Shown here piece after piece: positions 1-9,206 of a stretch of DNA of 64,000 nt. The stretch lies in the NCBI RefSeq assembly GCF_039503195.1, contig NZ_JBCJKP010000001.1, positions 3,844,001-3,908,000 on the forward strand, read 5' to 3'. A program made the translations under genes and the position numbers. Under the pieces are notes generated by a model. That model was not told where the DNA came from and did no database searches. It saw nothing but the letters and a program-made list of their open reading frames with translations. The DNA is from Streptomyces mirabilis. Its GTDB lineage: Bacteria; Actinomycetota; Actinomycetes; Streptomycetales; Streptomycetaceae. The stretch's first letter is position 1. The number at the start of each line of letters is the position of its first letter.

Positions 1-661
1 TGCCCTCCAGGATCTTGAGCAGCGCCTGCTGGACGCCCTCGCCGGACACGTCTCGCGTGATCGACGGGTTTTCGCTCTTACGGGCCACCTTGTCGATCTC
101 GTCGATGTAGATGATGCCCGTCTCGGCCTTCTTGACGTCGTAGTCGGCCGCCTGGATGAGCTTCAGCAGGATGTTCTCGACGTCCTCGCCGACGTACCCC
201 GCCTCCGTCAGCGCCGTCGCGTCGGCGATGGCGAACGGGACGTTGAGCATGCGCGCGAGCGTCTGGGCGAGCAGAGTCTTGCCGGAGCCCGTGGGGCCCA
301 GCAGGAGGATGTTGGACTTCGCCAACTCGATGGCGTCGTCCCGGTTCTGACCGCCGCCGTTCTCACCGGCCTGGACCCGCTTGTAGTGGTTGTACACCGC
401 GACCGAGAGGGCTTTCTTGGCCGACTCCTGGCCGACCACGTACCCCTCGAGGAACTCGTAGATCTCGCGGGGCTTCGGGAGCTCCTCCCAGCGGACCTCG
501 CTCGTTTCCGCGAGTTCTTCTTCGATGATCTCGTTGCAGAGATCGATGCACTCGTCGCAGATGTACACACCGGGGCCTGCGATGAGCTTCTTGACCTGCT
601 TCTGGCTCTTGCCACAGAACGAGCACTTGAGCAGATCGCCGCCGTCACCGATGCGTGCCAC
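1..661 (-). CDS. clpX: ATP-dependent Clp protease ATP-binding subunit ClpX (5' part, cut by window edge)
   Basis: ClpX is the AAA+ unfoldase that feeds substrates to ClpP in the cytoplasm. Only the first 220 codons are in the window; the family is usually about 420-430 residues. The GTG start gives [18 protein letters not shown]. The N-terminal zinc-binding domain is complete, with Cys13, Cys16, Cys35 and Cys38. The AAA+ Walker A (GPTGSGKT) lies near residue 120 and Walker B (IIYIDEIDK) near residue 187, close to the cut. It sits downstream of clpP1-clpP2 on the same strand, separated from clpP2 by about 170 bp, the usual actinobacterial order. Identification is very secure. Confidence 0.97.
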   Translation of the reverse strand, partial: MARIGDGGDLLKCSFCGKSQKQVKKLIAGPGVYICDECIDLCNEIIEEELAETSEVRWEELPKPREIYEFLEGYVVGQESAKKALSVAVYNHYKRVQAGENGGGQNRDDAIELAKSNILLLGPTGSGKTLLAQTLARMLNVPFAIADATALTEAGYVGEDVENILLKLIQAADYDVKKAETGIIYIDEIDKVARKSENPSITRDVSGEGVQQALLKILEG

Positions 662-832
662 GGTGTGCTTCCCCTTCGCCTGGGAGACGCCTAGGTCCAG
701 CGGCTCCTGGTGCTGCCTTATGTCCGACGGTACCTTGCCGAGCCCCCCGTTCGGGCCCCCCTTGGCGCGGTTCACTTTGTCGTGAACCGCGCCAACGGGC
801 GACAGACGAGCGGCAGACGATACAGCGATACG

Positions 833-1513
833 TCAGACGACCGCGGAATTGTTCATCTTGCGGGTGGAGATGATCTGGTCGATCAGGCCGTACGCGAGCG
901 CGTCCTCAGCGGTGAGGATCTTGTCGCGCTCGATGTCCTCGCGGATCTTCTCGATCGGCGTGGTCGAGTGCTTGGCCAGCATGTCTTCCAGCTGCGCGCG
1001 CATCCGAAGGATCTCGTTCGCGGCGATTTCGAGGTCCGAGACCTGGCCGCGGCCGGTCTCGCTGTAGGGCTGGTGGATCAGCACGCGGGCGTTCGGAAGC
1101 GCCATGCGCTTGCCCGGCGTGCCGGCGGCCAGCAGGATCGCGGCGGCGGAGGCCGCCTGCCCCATGCAGACCGTCTGGATGTCGGGCTTCACGAACTGCA
1201 TCGTGTCGTAAATGGCCGTGAGGGCCGTAAACGAGCCACCGGGGCTGTTGATGTAGACCGAGATGTCACGGTCGGGGTCCATCGACTCCAGGCACAGCAG
1301 CTGCGCCATGACGTCGTTGGCGGAGGCGTCGTCGATCTGCACGCCGAGGAAGATCACGCGCTCCTCGAACAGCTTCGCGTACGGGTCGTACTCACGCACG
1401 CCCTGCGAGGTGCGCTCGACGAAGCGCGGGATGACGTAGCGGGACTCCGCACGAGGACCGGTGTACTCGGCCTGCGTGCGGGCGTAGATGCCGCTGCCGG
1501 GGAAGTCGTTCAC
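833..1513 (-). CDS. clpP2: ATP-dependent Clp protease proteolytic subunit ClpP2
   Basis: This is one of two ClpP subunits that assemble into the tetradecameric serine protease chamber. It has 226 residues. The catalytic serine is in GQAASAAA, the histidine in RVLIHQPY, and the aspartate follows in the [12 protein letters not shown] stretch. The open frame extends 86 codons further upstream, but the start chosen is the GTG giving [17 protein letters not shown], because an AGGAG ribosome binding site lies just before it and the extension would run into clpP1 coding sequence. clpP1 ends 139 bp upstream on the same strand, so the pair is probably co-transcribed from the clpP1 promoter. Confidence 0.96.
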   Translation of the reverse strand: MNDFPGSGIYARTQAEYTGPRAESRYVIPRFVERTSQGVREYDPYAKLFEERVIFLGVQIDDASANDVMAQLLCLESMDPDRDISVYINSPGGSFTALTAIYDTMQFVKPDIQTVCMGQAASAAAILLAAGTPGKRMALPNARVLIHQPYSETGRGQVSDLEIAANEILRMRAQLEDMLAKHSTTPIEKIREDIERDKILTAEDALAYGLIDQIISTRKMNNSAVV

Positions 1514-1652
1514 TGTGTCTCCTGAAGAGCCTGTAAGAGCCTGGGGCGGTCGGCTGGGGGCGCTGGAGGGCCGCCTGCGCCGCTCCGGGGCACTGGGTGC
1601 GCCCGGAGAGCGACAGAGGGGCCACGCGCCGCCCTGGGGGGCACTGAGGGGC

Positions 1653-2270
1653 TTACGACGCCCCGGTGCCGCCACCGCCCGGCATACCAGCAGCGGTGGG
1701 CACGATGTCGTCGATGAGGCCGTACTCCTTGGCCTCGATCGGGTCGAACCAACGGTCGCGGTCCGAGTCACGAGTGATCTGCTCGACCGTCTGACCGGTG
1801 TGGAAGGAGGTCAGCTCGGCCATCCGCTTCTTGGTGTGCAGCAGCCGCTCGGCGTGGATCTTGATGTCCGACGCGGAACCCGCGAGGCCGGCCGAGGGCT
1901 GGTGGATCAGGATCTCGGCGTTCGGCAGGGCGAAGCGCTTGCCGGGGGTGCCCGCGCTGAGCAGGAACTGACCCATCGAGGCCGCCATGCCCATGGCGAT
2001 CGTCACCACGTCGTTCTTGATGAACTGCATGGTGTCGTAGATCGCCATGCCGGCCGTGATCGATCCGCCGGGGCTGTTGATGTAGAGGTAGATGTCCTTG
2101 TCCGGGTCGGCGGCAAGGAGCAGCAGCTGCGCCGTGATCTTGTTGGCGATGTCATCGTCGACCGCCTGGCCGAGGAAGATGATCCGCTCGCCGAGCAGTC
2201 GGTTGTAGACCTGGTCGCCGAGGCCACCACCGAAGGGTTCGCCGGCAGCTGTGGGCATCAGATTCGTCAC
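1653..2270 (-). CDS. clpP1: ATP-dependent Clp protease proteolytic subunit ClpP1
   Basis: A 205-residue ClpP subunit and partner of ClpP2. It has the substrate-site [14 protein letters not shown] helix, the catalytic serine in [14 protein letters not shown], the histidine in EILIHQPS and the aspartate in the RDSDRDRWF region. The GTG start ([12 protein letters not shown]) is preferred over an upstream in-frame start because it matches the known N-terminus of Streptomyces ClpP1 and has GGTGG just upstream. In Streptomyces the clpP1P2 operon is activated by ClgR, and a matching palindrome lies about 170 bp upstream of this start. Confidence 0.97.
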   Translation of the reverse strand: MTNLMPTAAGEPFGGGLGDQVYNRLLGERIIFLGQAVDDDIANKITAQLLLLAADPDKDIYLYINSPGGSITAGMAIYDTMQFIKNDVVTIAMGMAASMGQFLLSAGTPGKRFALPNAEILIHQPSAGLAGSASDIKIHAERLLHTKKRMAELTSFHTGQTVEQITRDSDRDRWFDPIEAKEYGLIDDIVPTAAGMPGGGGTGAS

Positions 2271-2440
2271 GTATCCACCTGCTCGTCTTACGACGGCGCC
2301 GGGCCGTCTCACGTCTTCTGCTGGGGGCGTGGGACCCCGGTGCGACAACCGCCCGGGGCGGCTTCGGGGACTCCCCTGCCCTCGTATTCATGGACCCTAA
2401 CGCGCGGGTCCCTCCGGGGAATCCCGCAGAAGGAACTGTT

Positions 2441-2451
2441 CGCTGTGAGCG
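2441..2451 (-). promoter_or_regulatory. Putative ClgR operator upstream of clpP1
   Basis: On the clpP1 strand the sequence reads CGCTCACAGCG followed by AAC. This fits the actinobacterial ClgR consensus CGCY-NAN-RGCG, with A/T-rich flank on one side. It lies 171 bp upstream of the clpP1 start codon. Known biology: ClgR activates clpP1P2, clpC1 and lon in Streptomyces. Matched by eye only. Confidence 0.6.
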
Positions 2452-2489
2452 CATGCGCTCCGCTGGGTCGGACAGGGGGTTCGGCGGGG

Positions 2490-2640
2490 CTGCGCCCCGT
2501 CGGGGGCGCGGGGAACGGCGCGATCCACCCCCTCCCCCCGCCGCGCACAAAGTCGCGCCCGCGTCTGCCACGGGCGGTCCAATGGCGAGTGCGGCTCGTC
2601 GTGGGTTGCTCGCGCAGTTCCTCGCGCCCCCAAAGGCCGA
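2490..2640. repeat. Two copies of the GGGGCGCGGGGAAC-type intergenic repeat flanking the clpP1 upstream region
   Basis: One partial copy (gggggcgcggggaac, near 2503) reads on the plus strand. A second reads on the minus strand between about 2605 and 2638 (gcgcgaggaactgcgcgag). The same repeat occurs near 13160, 13250 and 19810. The 430-bp gap between tig and clpP1 holds these, the ClgR-like site and the tig terminator; no gene is seen there. Confidence 0.55.
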
Positions 2641-2675
2641 CGGGCCCCCAGGGACAAGAAGTCCCCGGGGGCCCG
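2641..2675 (-). terminator. Terminator hairpin after tig
   Basis: A 15-base arm cgggcccccagggac (2641-2655), loop aagaa, and arm gtccccgggggcccg (2661-2675) pair with one mismatch. It lies 28 bp beyond the tig stop codon. Confidence 0.75.
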
Positions 2676-2702
2676 TCGTACAGCTGCTGAAGTGCCGTGG
2701 GC

Positions 2703-4109
2703 TTACGCCTCGGGCTTCTCCTCGGAGGCCTCGGTGGAGGCCTCGTCACCGTCGGTGACCTCGGCGACGACCTCGGTGGCCGACTCGGTCTCGTCCTCCT
2801 CGTCGTCGAGGTCGACGACCTCGCCGTTGGTGTCCTTGACCGTGGCGGCCTCGACGACGACCGCGAGGGCCTTGCCGCGGGCGACCTCGCCGACCAGCAT
2901 CGGGACCTGGCCGCCTTCGACGACCGCCTGGGCGAACTGGTCGGGGGACATGCCGGAGGAGGCCGCGCGCCGCATGAGGTGCTCGGTGAGCTCCTCCTGG
3001 TTGACGTTCAGCTTCTCCTTGTTGACGAGCTCGTCCAGGACGAACTGGGTCTTGATGCCCTTGATCGCCGCTTCCTCGGTCTCGGCGTCGAACTCCTCCT
3101 CGGTCTTGCCCTGGATCTCCAGGTACTTCGCGAGGTCGAGGCCCATCTGGCCGAGCTGGTGGTGCTCGAGGTTGTGCTTACGGGTGTTGATCTCGTCCTC
3201 GAGCAGCTTCTCGGGGACCGGGACCTCGACCAGCTCGAGCAGCTTCTCCAGGACACGCTCCTGGGCCTGCGTGGCCTGGTCGTACTGCTTCATGTTCTCG
3301 AGGCGCTTGCGGCTGTCCGCCTTGAGCTCGTCGAGGGTGTCGAACTCGGAGGCGAGCTGCGCGAAGTCGTCGTCGAGCTCGGGCAGTTCGCGCGCGGCGA
3401 CCTGGGTGACCTTGACGGTGACCTCGGCCTCCTTGCCGGCCGCCGAGCCGCCCTTGAGCTCGGAGGCGAAGGTGGCCTCGCCACCGGCCTCCAGGCCCTT
3501 CACGGCCTCGTCGATGCCGTCCAGCAGCTCACCGGAGCCGATGGTGTAGGAGACGTCGGCTGCGACGCCGTCCTCCAGCACCTCTCCGTCGACCTTGGCT
3601 TCGAGGTCGATCGTGACGACGTCGCCGTCCTGGGCGGCGCGCTCGACCGGCGAGGTGGACGCGAAGCGCTCACGGAGCTCCTCGACGGCCTTCTCGACGT
3701 CCTCGTCGGCGACCTCGACTGCGTCGACCTCGACCTCGATGCCGGAGTAGTCCGGGATCTCGATGGTCGGGCGGACGTCGACCTCGGCGGTGAAGTTCAG
3801 CGTTTCGCCGTCCTTCAGCTCCGTGATGTCGACCTCGGGCTGGCCGAGGACGTTCAGCTCAGCCTCGTTGACCGCTTCGGTGTAGAACTTCGGGAGCGCG
3901 TCGTTGACGGCCTCTTCGAGCACGGCACCGCGACCGAACCGCTGGTCGATGATGCGCGCCGGGATCTTGCCCTTCCGGAAGCCCTTCACCGTGACCTGCT
4001 GGTTGATCTTCTTGTACGCCGCGTCGAGGCTGTCCTTGAGCTCCTCGAAGGGCACCTCAACAGTGAGCCGAACCCGAGTCGGGTTCAGGTTCTCCACGGC
4101 GCTCTTCAC
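2703..4109 (-). CDS. tig: Trigger factor, ribosome-associated chaperone and peptidyl-prolyl isomerase
   Basis: A 468-residue trigger factor that binds nascent chains at the ribosome exit. The ribosome-docking signature [17 protein letters not shown] is at about residues 40-57. The FKBP-type PPIase domain follows at about 150-240 ([18 protein letters not shown] and on), then the helical C-terminal chaperone domain. The tail is very acidic ([14 protein letters not shown]). The GTG start gives [19 protein letters not shown] with AGGAG upstream; the open frame extends about 130 codons further but into the tRNA-Pro region. The classical tig-clpP1-clpP2-clpX order is preserved, with a terminator and 430 bp separating it from clpP1. 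Confidence 0.97.
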   Translation of the reverse strand: MKSAVENLNPTRVRLTVEVPFEELKDSLDAAYKKINQQVTVKGFRKGKIPARIIDQRFGRGAVLEEAVNDALPKFYTEAVNEAELNVLGQPEVDITELKDGETLNFTAEVDVRPTIEIPDYSGIEVEVDAVEVADEDVEKAVEELRERFASTSPVERAAQDGDVVTIDLEAKVDGEVLEDGVAADVSYTIGSGELLDGIDEAVKGLEAGGEATFASELKGGSAAGKEAEVTVKVTQVAARELPELDDDFAQLASEFDTLDELKADSRKRLENMKQYDQATQAQERVLEKLLELVEVPVPEKLLEDEINTRKHNLEHHQLGQMGLDLAKYLEIQGKTEEEFDAETEEAAIKGIKTQFVLDELVNKEKLNVNQEELTEHLMRRAASSGMSPDQFAQAVVEGGQVPMLVGEVARGKALAVVVEAATVKDTNGEVVDLDDEEDETESATEVVAEVTDGDEASTEASEEKPEA

Positions 4110-4368
4110 GGTTCGGTCTCCTTGTGGCTGACTTCTTGGGGGTACTGCTGCGGGGTTCTGCTGTTTGTTTCTGCCGAGATCAGGCAAAGCCTCAGCGGAT
4201 TCGCGGCCCTTGAGAGACGTAACAGTGCAGACACACGGGCGCGCAACCTGCATAGTAACCGCAGGCGGTACACGCCCCAAAAGGCGATCTTGCGATCCCG
4301 GCCATCGGCCGTCGGGCGTCTGTTCTCTCGCCTGATCCGTCGCCTGACGTGTCGCCGGAACCGGCTGG

Positions 4369-4445
4369 TGGTCGGGGTGGCGGGATTTGAACCCACGGCC
4401 TTCCGCTCCCAAAGCGGACGCGCTACCAAGCTGCGCCACACCCCG
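4369..4445 (-). tRNA. tRNA-Pro (anticodon TGG), CCA encoded
   Basis: On the minus strand the acceptor arm CGGGGTG pairs with CACCCCG followed by A and CCA. The anticodon loop reads CTTTGGGAG with anticodon TGG. The T arm contains GGTTCAAATCC and the D arm GCGCAGCTTGGTAGCGC. The mature body is 4372-4445; the CCA occupies 4369-4371. Confidence 0.96.
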
Positions 4446-4597
4446 TCGGTGCGACACGTAGGGTACATGCCCGGAGACAGCGCGGCTGCCGCATTTCACG
4501 AGCGTCCGCGGGGTCGCGGAACGGGGTGTGCGGGGACGGGGTGCGACCCGCTACGATGCCTCCTGTGCCGGGGTCACTGACCTGCGGTGCTCTTTGT

Positions 4598-4671
4598 GCG
4601 GGCGTAGCTCAATGGTAGAGCCCTAGTCTTCCAAACTAGCTACGCGGGTTCGATTCCCGTCGCCCGCTCCA
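4598..4671 (+). tRNA. tRNA-Gly (anticodon TCC), CCA encoded
   Basis: Acceptor GCGGGCG pairs with CGCCCGC. The D arm is GCTCAATGGTAGAGC, the anticodon stem CTAGT/ACTAG surrounds loop CTTCCAA, and the T loop is GTTCGATTC. The discriminator base T is followed by an encoded CCA (4669-4671). The gene is on the opposite strand to tRNA-Pro, with about 150 bp between them. Confidence 0.96.
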
Positions 4672-4680
4672 TACGCATCC

Positions 4681-4715
4681 GGGCCAGGTCGGAGGTTCAT
4701 TCCTCCACCTGGCCC
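4681..4715 (+). terminator. Terminator hairpin after tRNA-Gly
   Basis: gggccaggt-c-ggagg pairs with cctcc-acctggccc around a short AT-rich loop, with one bulged base, 10 bp beyond the tRNA. From 4716 to 4986 I see no convincing gene. Confidence 0.65.
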
Positions 4716-4986
4716 TGATCGCTTTCCGGGACTCCGACCGGTCCCGTGTGTCCCCCTCGTGCGCTTGCCCGCAGCGCTCTTGGGCGCGGCCCGGGCACGC
4801 GCGTCCGACCTGGACGGATTCACCTGGTCAGAGCCATTTCACCCCAAGGTTTCAGCCACCCCGCCCAAAGGAGCCGAAGTCGGCTCGCGCGCGAAACCGC
4901 CCCTGATACCGCGGCTCGCCGGATGGCCACTGCCTTGTGGAGGTTCGGCGCCGCACGACCACGGGTGCGCCAATGCCATGAACTTG

Positions 4987-5160
4987 TCAGTTCTTGAAGG
5001 AACCCTTGGACCGTTCCTTCGCACCCCGCATCATGCCCCGTGCTTCGAGTGCGGCACCTTTCGCAGCGAGGGTTTCTTTGTGCACCGCGTGGGCCGCCTT
5101 CCGCACGGTCTTCCCGACGACCTGTTCGGCCTTTGCCTTGGCTCGTTCTCCGGCGCTCAT
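4987..5160 (-). CDS. CsbD-family stress-response protein
   Basis: A 57-residue, strongly charged, helical protein starting MSAGERAKAKAEQVVGKTVR. The repeated Lys/Glu/Ala pattern and the KAxAEQVVGK opening are typical of small CsbD-like proteins, which are induced under general stress in many bacteria; the biochemical role is unknown. The ATG is preceded by a good ribosome binding site (GGAGG, 7 bp before), which decides the start over an in-frame extension of 45 codons. It stands alone. Confidence 0.8.
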   Translation of the reverse strand: MSAGERAKAKAEQVVGKTVRKAAHAVHKETLAAKGAALEARGMMRGAKERSKGSFKN

Positions 5161-5431
5161 CTCGGCACCTCCGCACCGTCTCACTGGTCGTGTGCCCTTG
5201 AGGCAGGAGGCAAAACCACCCTGCTGGATGCGCCGATCGTGGACGGACGAGGTCCCGCGGGTCTGGAGGGTCACGACATCGGCGTCTGGCGCCAACAGCA
5301 GCGGACGAAGGCGGATCGAGGCGGCCTCCAGGGATCACTCCCTCGCCGCAGGACGGCCGAGGTTCAGTTGATCACGCAGTAACAGCGTGTTGCTCTTGAG
5401 GAGCTTCGCCGCAGGTCACGGGCCGGAGAGT

Positions 5432-6070
5432 TCACCGTTGCGGGAGTGGGCGGGGGTGGCGGCCGAGGATGTGGTGGGCGGGGACGAGCGTGAGCCAGAA
5501 CCACATGGCCGCTGCCGTGTTGACGAAGGCCAGGGGAACAGAGAGGCCGAAGATCAGAACGCTGGAACCGAGTTGGGCGGTGAAGCGGCGACGGGCCGCG
5601 GCGGCGGATGACGCCGGCGAGGGGTGCACTTGGCGTTGCGTGAGCAGCAGCAGGGTCGCGTGCACCGCATGGATCGCTGCCATGGCGACCGCGTAGAGGG
5701 TGACGGTTTCGGGCTGGGAGGCGTACTCGGCCAGGAGCGCGGTGGGGAAGGGCAGCAGGGCGACCAGGCCGAGGCCGAGGAGGGTCAGGCGGGTGATCAC
5801 GGCCGGCTCGGTGGGCCGTACGGTGAGGATGCGGCGGTGGTCGCGCCAGAATCCGGCGATGAGGGTGAAGCTGAGGGCGAAGGCGCCGAGGTGGGGAAGC
5901 GCATCGCTCAGGGCCCTGTGGAATGCGGCGTCGTCCAGATGTGCGGGGATCGCCACGTTGATGACGAGCAGGGTCATCGCGATGGCGTAGATGCCGTCGG
6001 ACAGAGCGATCAGGCGTGCCGCGCCCGGGTCTCTCTCGTGTGGGTGCGTCTCCGTCACTGGCTCCGTCAT
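5432..6070 (-). CDS. TMEM175 (DUF1211) family membrane protein
   Basis: A 212-residue integral membrane protein with about six predicted helices. The first helix carries ALSDGIYAIAMTLLV, a variant of the FSD motif that forms the pore-lining helix of TMEM175-type potassium channels. Bacterial members are thought to be K+-permeable tetramers. Later helices include FALSFTLIAGFWRDHRRIL, a conserved family stretch. No strong ribosome binding site precedes the ATG. The gene appears monocistronic. Family assignment is good; ion selectivity is inferred. Confidence 0.8.
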   Translation of the reverse strand: MTEPVTETHPHERDPGAARLIALSDGIYAIAMTLLVINVAIPAHLDDAAFHRALSDALPHLGAFALSFTLIAGFWRDHRRILTVRPTEPAVITRLTLLGLGLVALLPFPTALLAEYASQPETVTLYAVAMAAIHAVHATLLLLTQRQVHPSPASSAAAARRRFTAQLGSSVLIFGLSVPLAFVNTAAAMWFWLTLVPAHHILGRHPRPLPQR

Positions 6071-6663
6071 GTCGACGACGGTAGGGCGTTATGCCCTGAC
6101 CATCGCGCATTGGTCATGGTTTGTGCGGCTTCGACTGTGGATGGGTGACTATTGCGGAACGTCGTACGAGGTACACCAGGCCGACCGGGGCGTGAGGCAC
6201 ATCGAGTGCGACAGGACAGGGGACCAACGATGCTCCCGCGCCGGTGGGTTGAGACTTCGCACACCTCCCTGGACGGCACGGGAGCCTCACACGTCGGGGA
6301 TGCGGCGCAATGATCCACTTTCGTTCCGCCGACTACGATCGGCGGGTCAGCCTCGCCGCATGATGCGCGCCCCCGACTGCGGTGAGTCATGGATCACGGC
6401 GAGCAGCGCGAGACCCCGCACGTCAGCGTCTGGGCGGCGCAGGCCCGATCCGCATACGCGATCTTCCGGACCGGCTACGCCCGGTCGGAACGCCGGTCGT
6501 TTCACCGACCGGCCGGATCGCCGATGAATTTCCCGGTCGGACGGATCGCTGATCGAGCCGACATGGAGAGCGCGGTCGGCCCGGGGCGCGGCCGTCGGGG
6601 CCGCGTCCACGAATGGGGGCGCGGAGACGCCGGCCCGTCCCGCCCGGAGATCAGAACCGGAGA
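6071..6663. other. 590-bp stretch without a convincing gene
   Basis: No frame here shows a plausible start, codon bias and recognisable protein together. It holds the promoter side of the TMEM175-like gene and several short inverted repeats built on CCGGTCG near 6480-6540. Confidence 0.5.
6492..6513 (-). terminator. Possible hairpin terminator
   Basis: gccggtcg (6492-6499) and cgaccggc (6506-6513) form an 8-bp stem with loop tttcac, about 150 bp beyond the stop of the 64-residue membrane protein gene. Weak evidence. Confidence 0.35.
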
Positions 6664-6858
6664 TCAGAAACTGATCGAGTTGATCGTCTGCGCTATCGAG
6701 TCCAGGAACCGCTGGATGGACGGAGCCATTCCGGTCGATGCGAGGAAGAAGCCGAAGAGCACCGCGACGATGGCGGGCCCCGCCTTGATCGATCCCCCTC
6801 GGATCAGCACCACGAGGATGATCGCCAACAGCAGTACCACTGACAGCGAAATGGCCAC
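6664..6858 (-). CDS. Small membrane protein of unknown function
   Basis: A 64-residue protein, almost entirely two hydrophobic helices. The first is SLSVVLLLAIILVVLI; after a polar turn (RGGSIKAG) the second is AIVAVLFGFFLASTGMA, followed by an amphipathic tail ending QTINSISF. It starts with GTG. The protein-like pattern in a region with no other coding signal argues it is real. No catalytic motif is visible and I do not recognise a named family; two-helix proteins of this type are frequent in Streptomyces. Confidence 0.6.
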   Translation of the reverse strand: MAISLSVVLLLAIILVVLIRGGSIKAGPAIVAVLFGFFLASTGMAPSIQRFLDSIAQTINSISF

Positions 6859-7572
6859 AACTGATCACACCCTACGGTCGGTCCGCTCTCCCGGCCCGGG
6901 GGTGCAGCCCCGCACACCCCCGCCAGAACCATCGTGCCACCAACGCGGCCCCCGTATGCCGCAGGTGACACATCGTCGGTCGGAACCGCCCGGGAACCGC
7001 ACTCCCCCACCCTCCCGCGACGGACCAACCGTGCGACCCCGTACGGTCATTCGACCGTGCTCCCTCACGGGGAATTCCGAGGGACCGTCGCCGTGTCCAC
7101 ACATCCCGTTCGCAGGAATTCCCAATTGCCGCCACAGGCGCGGCGAAGAAACCCCCGGTGACGCCCGTAAGGTGCCCGCGAAGACACCGAGGGCACCGAA
7201 GGCTGGACATTTCACCAGAGTCACCCGCGAGTGTTATGCACCAATTAGTCGTGACGAATGCGGACAGAACGACGCCACAACTGTCGTACGCGGTAAGGGG
7301 AAATCCTTAATTCCCGGGTACTCGAAACGTTGCTCACGGACGAACTCACATGCGGTAAGCAGGAATGACGTCAGGAGTTTTACGAGGGCACACGGACAAG
7401 GCTAGGGTGCCTCGGATGTTCCACGCCGCCTCGTCCCCCGCAAGAGCAGCAAGGTCCCGGATCGTCTCCCCCGCTCCCTCCGCTCCCCGCGGTTCCTGGT
7501 GGGAGGCTTCGTGACGAACTCGCTCCACCCGAACGGTCCCCGTCGAACGCCGCTCCCCCTGCGGAGCGGCCG
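6859..7572. other. 710-bp upstream region with no gene seen
   Basis: The region is lower in GC around 7230-7400. A possible promoter for the acyltransferase has TTTACG at 7379-7384 and TAGGGT at 7403-7408, an 18-bp spacing. Long open frames here lack protein character. Confidence 0.4.
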
Positions 7573-8724
7573 GTGGCGGGGGTGCCGACCGCGCGCTCGG
7601 CCCCGAGCCGGCCGTCCGACCGGACTTCGGAGCCGGCCGGCGCCGCGGCCACCACCGCCCCCGCGGACGCCACGGCCACCCAGCCCGGCAAACCGCGTGA
7701 CGCCTTCTTCGACAACGCCAAGTACCTGGCGATCGTGCTCGTGGCCATGGGCCATGCCTGGGAGCCCCTGAAGGGTCAAAGCCGTGTCCTCGAAGCCGCG
7801 TACATGGTCGTGTACGCCTTCCACATGCCGGCCTTCATCATCATCTCCGGCTACTTCTCCCGCAGTTTCGACATGCGCGCCGACCGGCTGAAGCGCCTGG
7901 TCACCGGTGTCGCCGTGCCGTACGTCGTCTTCGAAGTGGCGTACGTCCTCTTCAAGCGCTGGGCCGACGACGATCCGTCGCTGCCGGTCAGCCTGCTCGA
8001 CCCCTGGTTCCTCACCTGGTTCCTGTGCGCGCTGTTCATCTGGCGGCTGACGACGCCGCTGTGGAAGCTGGTCCGCCGGCCGCTTCCGCTCGCTCTCCTC
8101 GTGGCCATGCTCGCGACCACCTCGCCGTCCATCGGTGACGACCTGGATCTGCAGCGGACGCTCCAGTTCCTGCCGTTCTTCGTGCTGGGTCTGTGCATGA
8201 AGCCCGAGCACTTCCAGCTGGTGCGCCGCCGCGAGGTGCGCATCCTGTCGGTGCCGGTGTTCGCCGCCGCGCTGGTCGTGAGCTGGTGGGCGGTACCGCG
8301 GATGAACCCCGGCTGGTTCTACCACCGCGACAGCGCCCAGGAGCTGGGTGCCCCCTGGTGGGTCGGCCCCGTGATGGTGCTCGCCCTGTTCGGCTGCTCA
8401 CTGCTGCTCACCGCGTGCTTCTTCGCCTGGGTGCCGCGCCGCAGGATGTGGTTCACGGCGCTCGGCGCGGGCACGCTGTACGGCTATCTGCTGCACGGTT
8501 TCCTGGTCAAGGGCGGCGACTACCGGGGCTGGTTCGACCACAAGTGGCTGCACCGGCCGCTCGGCGAGATCTTCGTGACCCTCGTCGCGGGCGTGGCCGT
8601 CATCCTGCTGTGCACGGCGCCGGTCCGGCGGGTCTTCCGCTTCGCGATGGAGCCCAGCATGGAGTGGGCCTTCAAGCGGGACGCCACAGAGCCGGCCCGC
8701 GGATGGGCCAAGACTCCGGCGTAA
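7573..8724 (+). CDS. Membrane acyltransferase (acyltransferase 3 family)
   Basis: A 383-residue protein. A disordered N-terminus of about 45 residues precedes the first helix, which holds the family motif RDAFFDNAKYLAIVLVAMGH (the histidine is the likely acyl-transfer residue). About ten membrane helices follow, including FHMPAFIIISGYFSR, another hallmark. Family members move acyl groups to sugars or other exported molecules at the membrane. The start is uncertain: GTG at 7573 or GTG at 7582. No partner genes indicate the substrate. Confidence 0.8.
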   Translation: MAGVPTARSAPSRPSDRTSEPAGAAATTAPADATATQPGKPRDAFFDNAKYLAIVLVAMGHAWEPLKGQSRVLEAAYMVVYAFHMPAFIIISGYFSRSFDMRADRLKRLVTGVAVPYVVFEVAYVLFKRWADDDPSLPVSLLDPWFLTWFLCALFIWRLTTPLWKLVRRPLPLALLVAMLATTSPSIGDDLDLQRTLQFLPFFVLGLCMKPEHFQLVRRREVRILSVPVFAAALVVSWWAVPRMNPGWFYHRDSAQELGAPWWVGPVMVLALFGCSLLLTACFFAWVPRRRMWFTALGAGTLYGYLLHGFLVKGGDYRGWFDHKWLHRPLGEIFVTLVAGVAVILLCTAPVRRVFRFAMEPSMEWAFKRDATEPARGWAKTPA

Positions 8725-8750
8725 CCACCTTCGGACCGGTACGGCCACCG

Positions 8751-9206
8751 TCAGCCCGGCGGCAGTCCCAGCAGCGCCCGCATCGCGGCGTACTTCTTCG
8801 TCAGCCGCGCGCGGGTGTGCTCGTCGAGGACCGCGAGCCGGGCCGGGTCGGCGTTGTGCGCCAGGTCCGAGGCCTTGACCACGAGAGCTCCCGGAGTCGT
8901 ACGAATGCGTTTCGCGTAGGACTCCGGGGGCTCTCCCTCGCGTTTGGTCAGCGCCAGCACGATGTCCTTCGTCCGCCCGGTCAGCGCGGCCTCGCGCAGC
9001 CAGTCCTCGGAGAGCACGTCGTCCTCGACGGCGTCGTGCAGCCAGGCCGCCGCGATCTGCTCGTCGTCGCCCCCGCGCTCACGGACCCCGTCCACGACGG
9101 CCTGCAGGTGCTCGGTGTACGGTCGCCCCGCCTTGTCGGTCTGGGCGGCGTGCGCCGTACGGGCGAGGGCCTCTATTTCGGCCAGGGTCAGGAGAGTCTG
9201 CGTCAC
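8751..9206 (-). CDS. HD-domain hydrolase resembling small (p)ppGpp hydrolases (MESH1-like)
   Basis: A 151-residue single-domain HD protein. The metal-site pattern of RelA/SpoT-type hydrolases is visible: the first His in ARTAHAAQTDKAGRPYTEH, the HD pair in AAWLHDAVEDD, and the KASDLAHNADP motif. The length is near that of stand-alone MESH1-type enzymes, which remove pyrophosphate from (p)ppGpp or act on NADPH. The GTG start overlaps the TGA of a decayed upstream frame (GTGA). Substrate specificity cannot be read from the sequence. A generic phosphohydrolase is the alternative. Confidence 0.7.
   Translation of the reverse strand: MTQTLLTLAEIEALARTAHAAQTDKAGRPYTEHLQAVVDGVRERGGDDEQIAAAWLHDAVEDDVLSEDWLREAALTGRTKDIVLALTKREGEPPESYAKRIRTTPGALVVKASDLAHNADPARLAVLDEHTRARLTKKYAAMRALLGLPPG

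Noticed and set aside
1488..2690. A 400-codon plus-strand frame across clpP1
   Set aside because: Antisense to an unmistakable ClpP1 and through an intergenic region; no start signal.
4369..5200. A tRNA-anchored integrative element next to tRNA-Pro/tRNA-Gly
   Set aside because: Both tRNAs are intact and no integrase, excisionase or repeated tRNA 3' end is visible in the window.
6389..7405. A 338-codon plus-strand frame between the TMEM175-like and acyltransferase genes
   Set aside because: The translation has no hydrophobic core or motif, and it overlaps the credible small membrane protein gene on the other strand.
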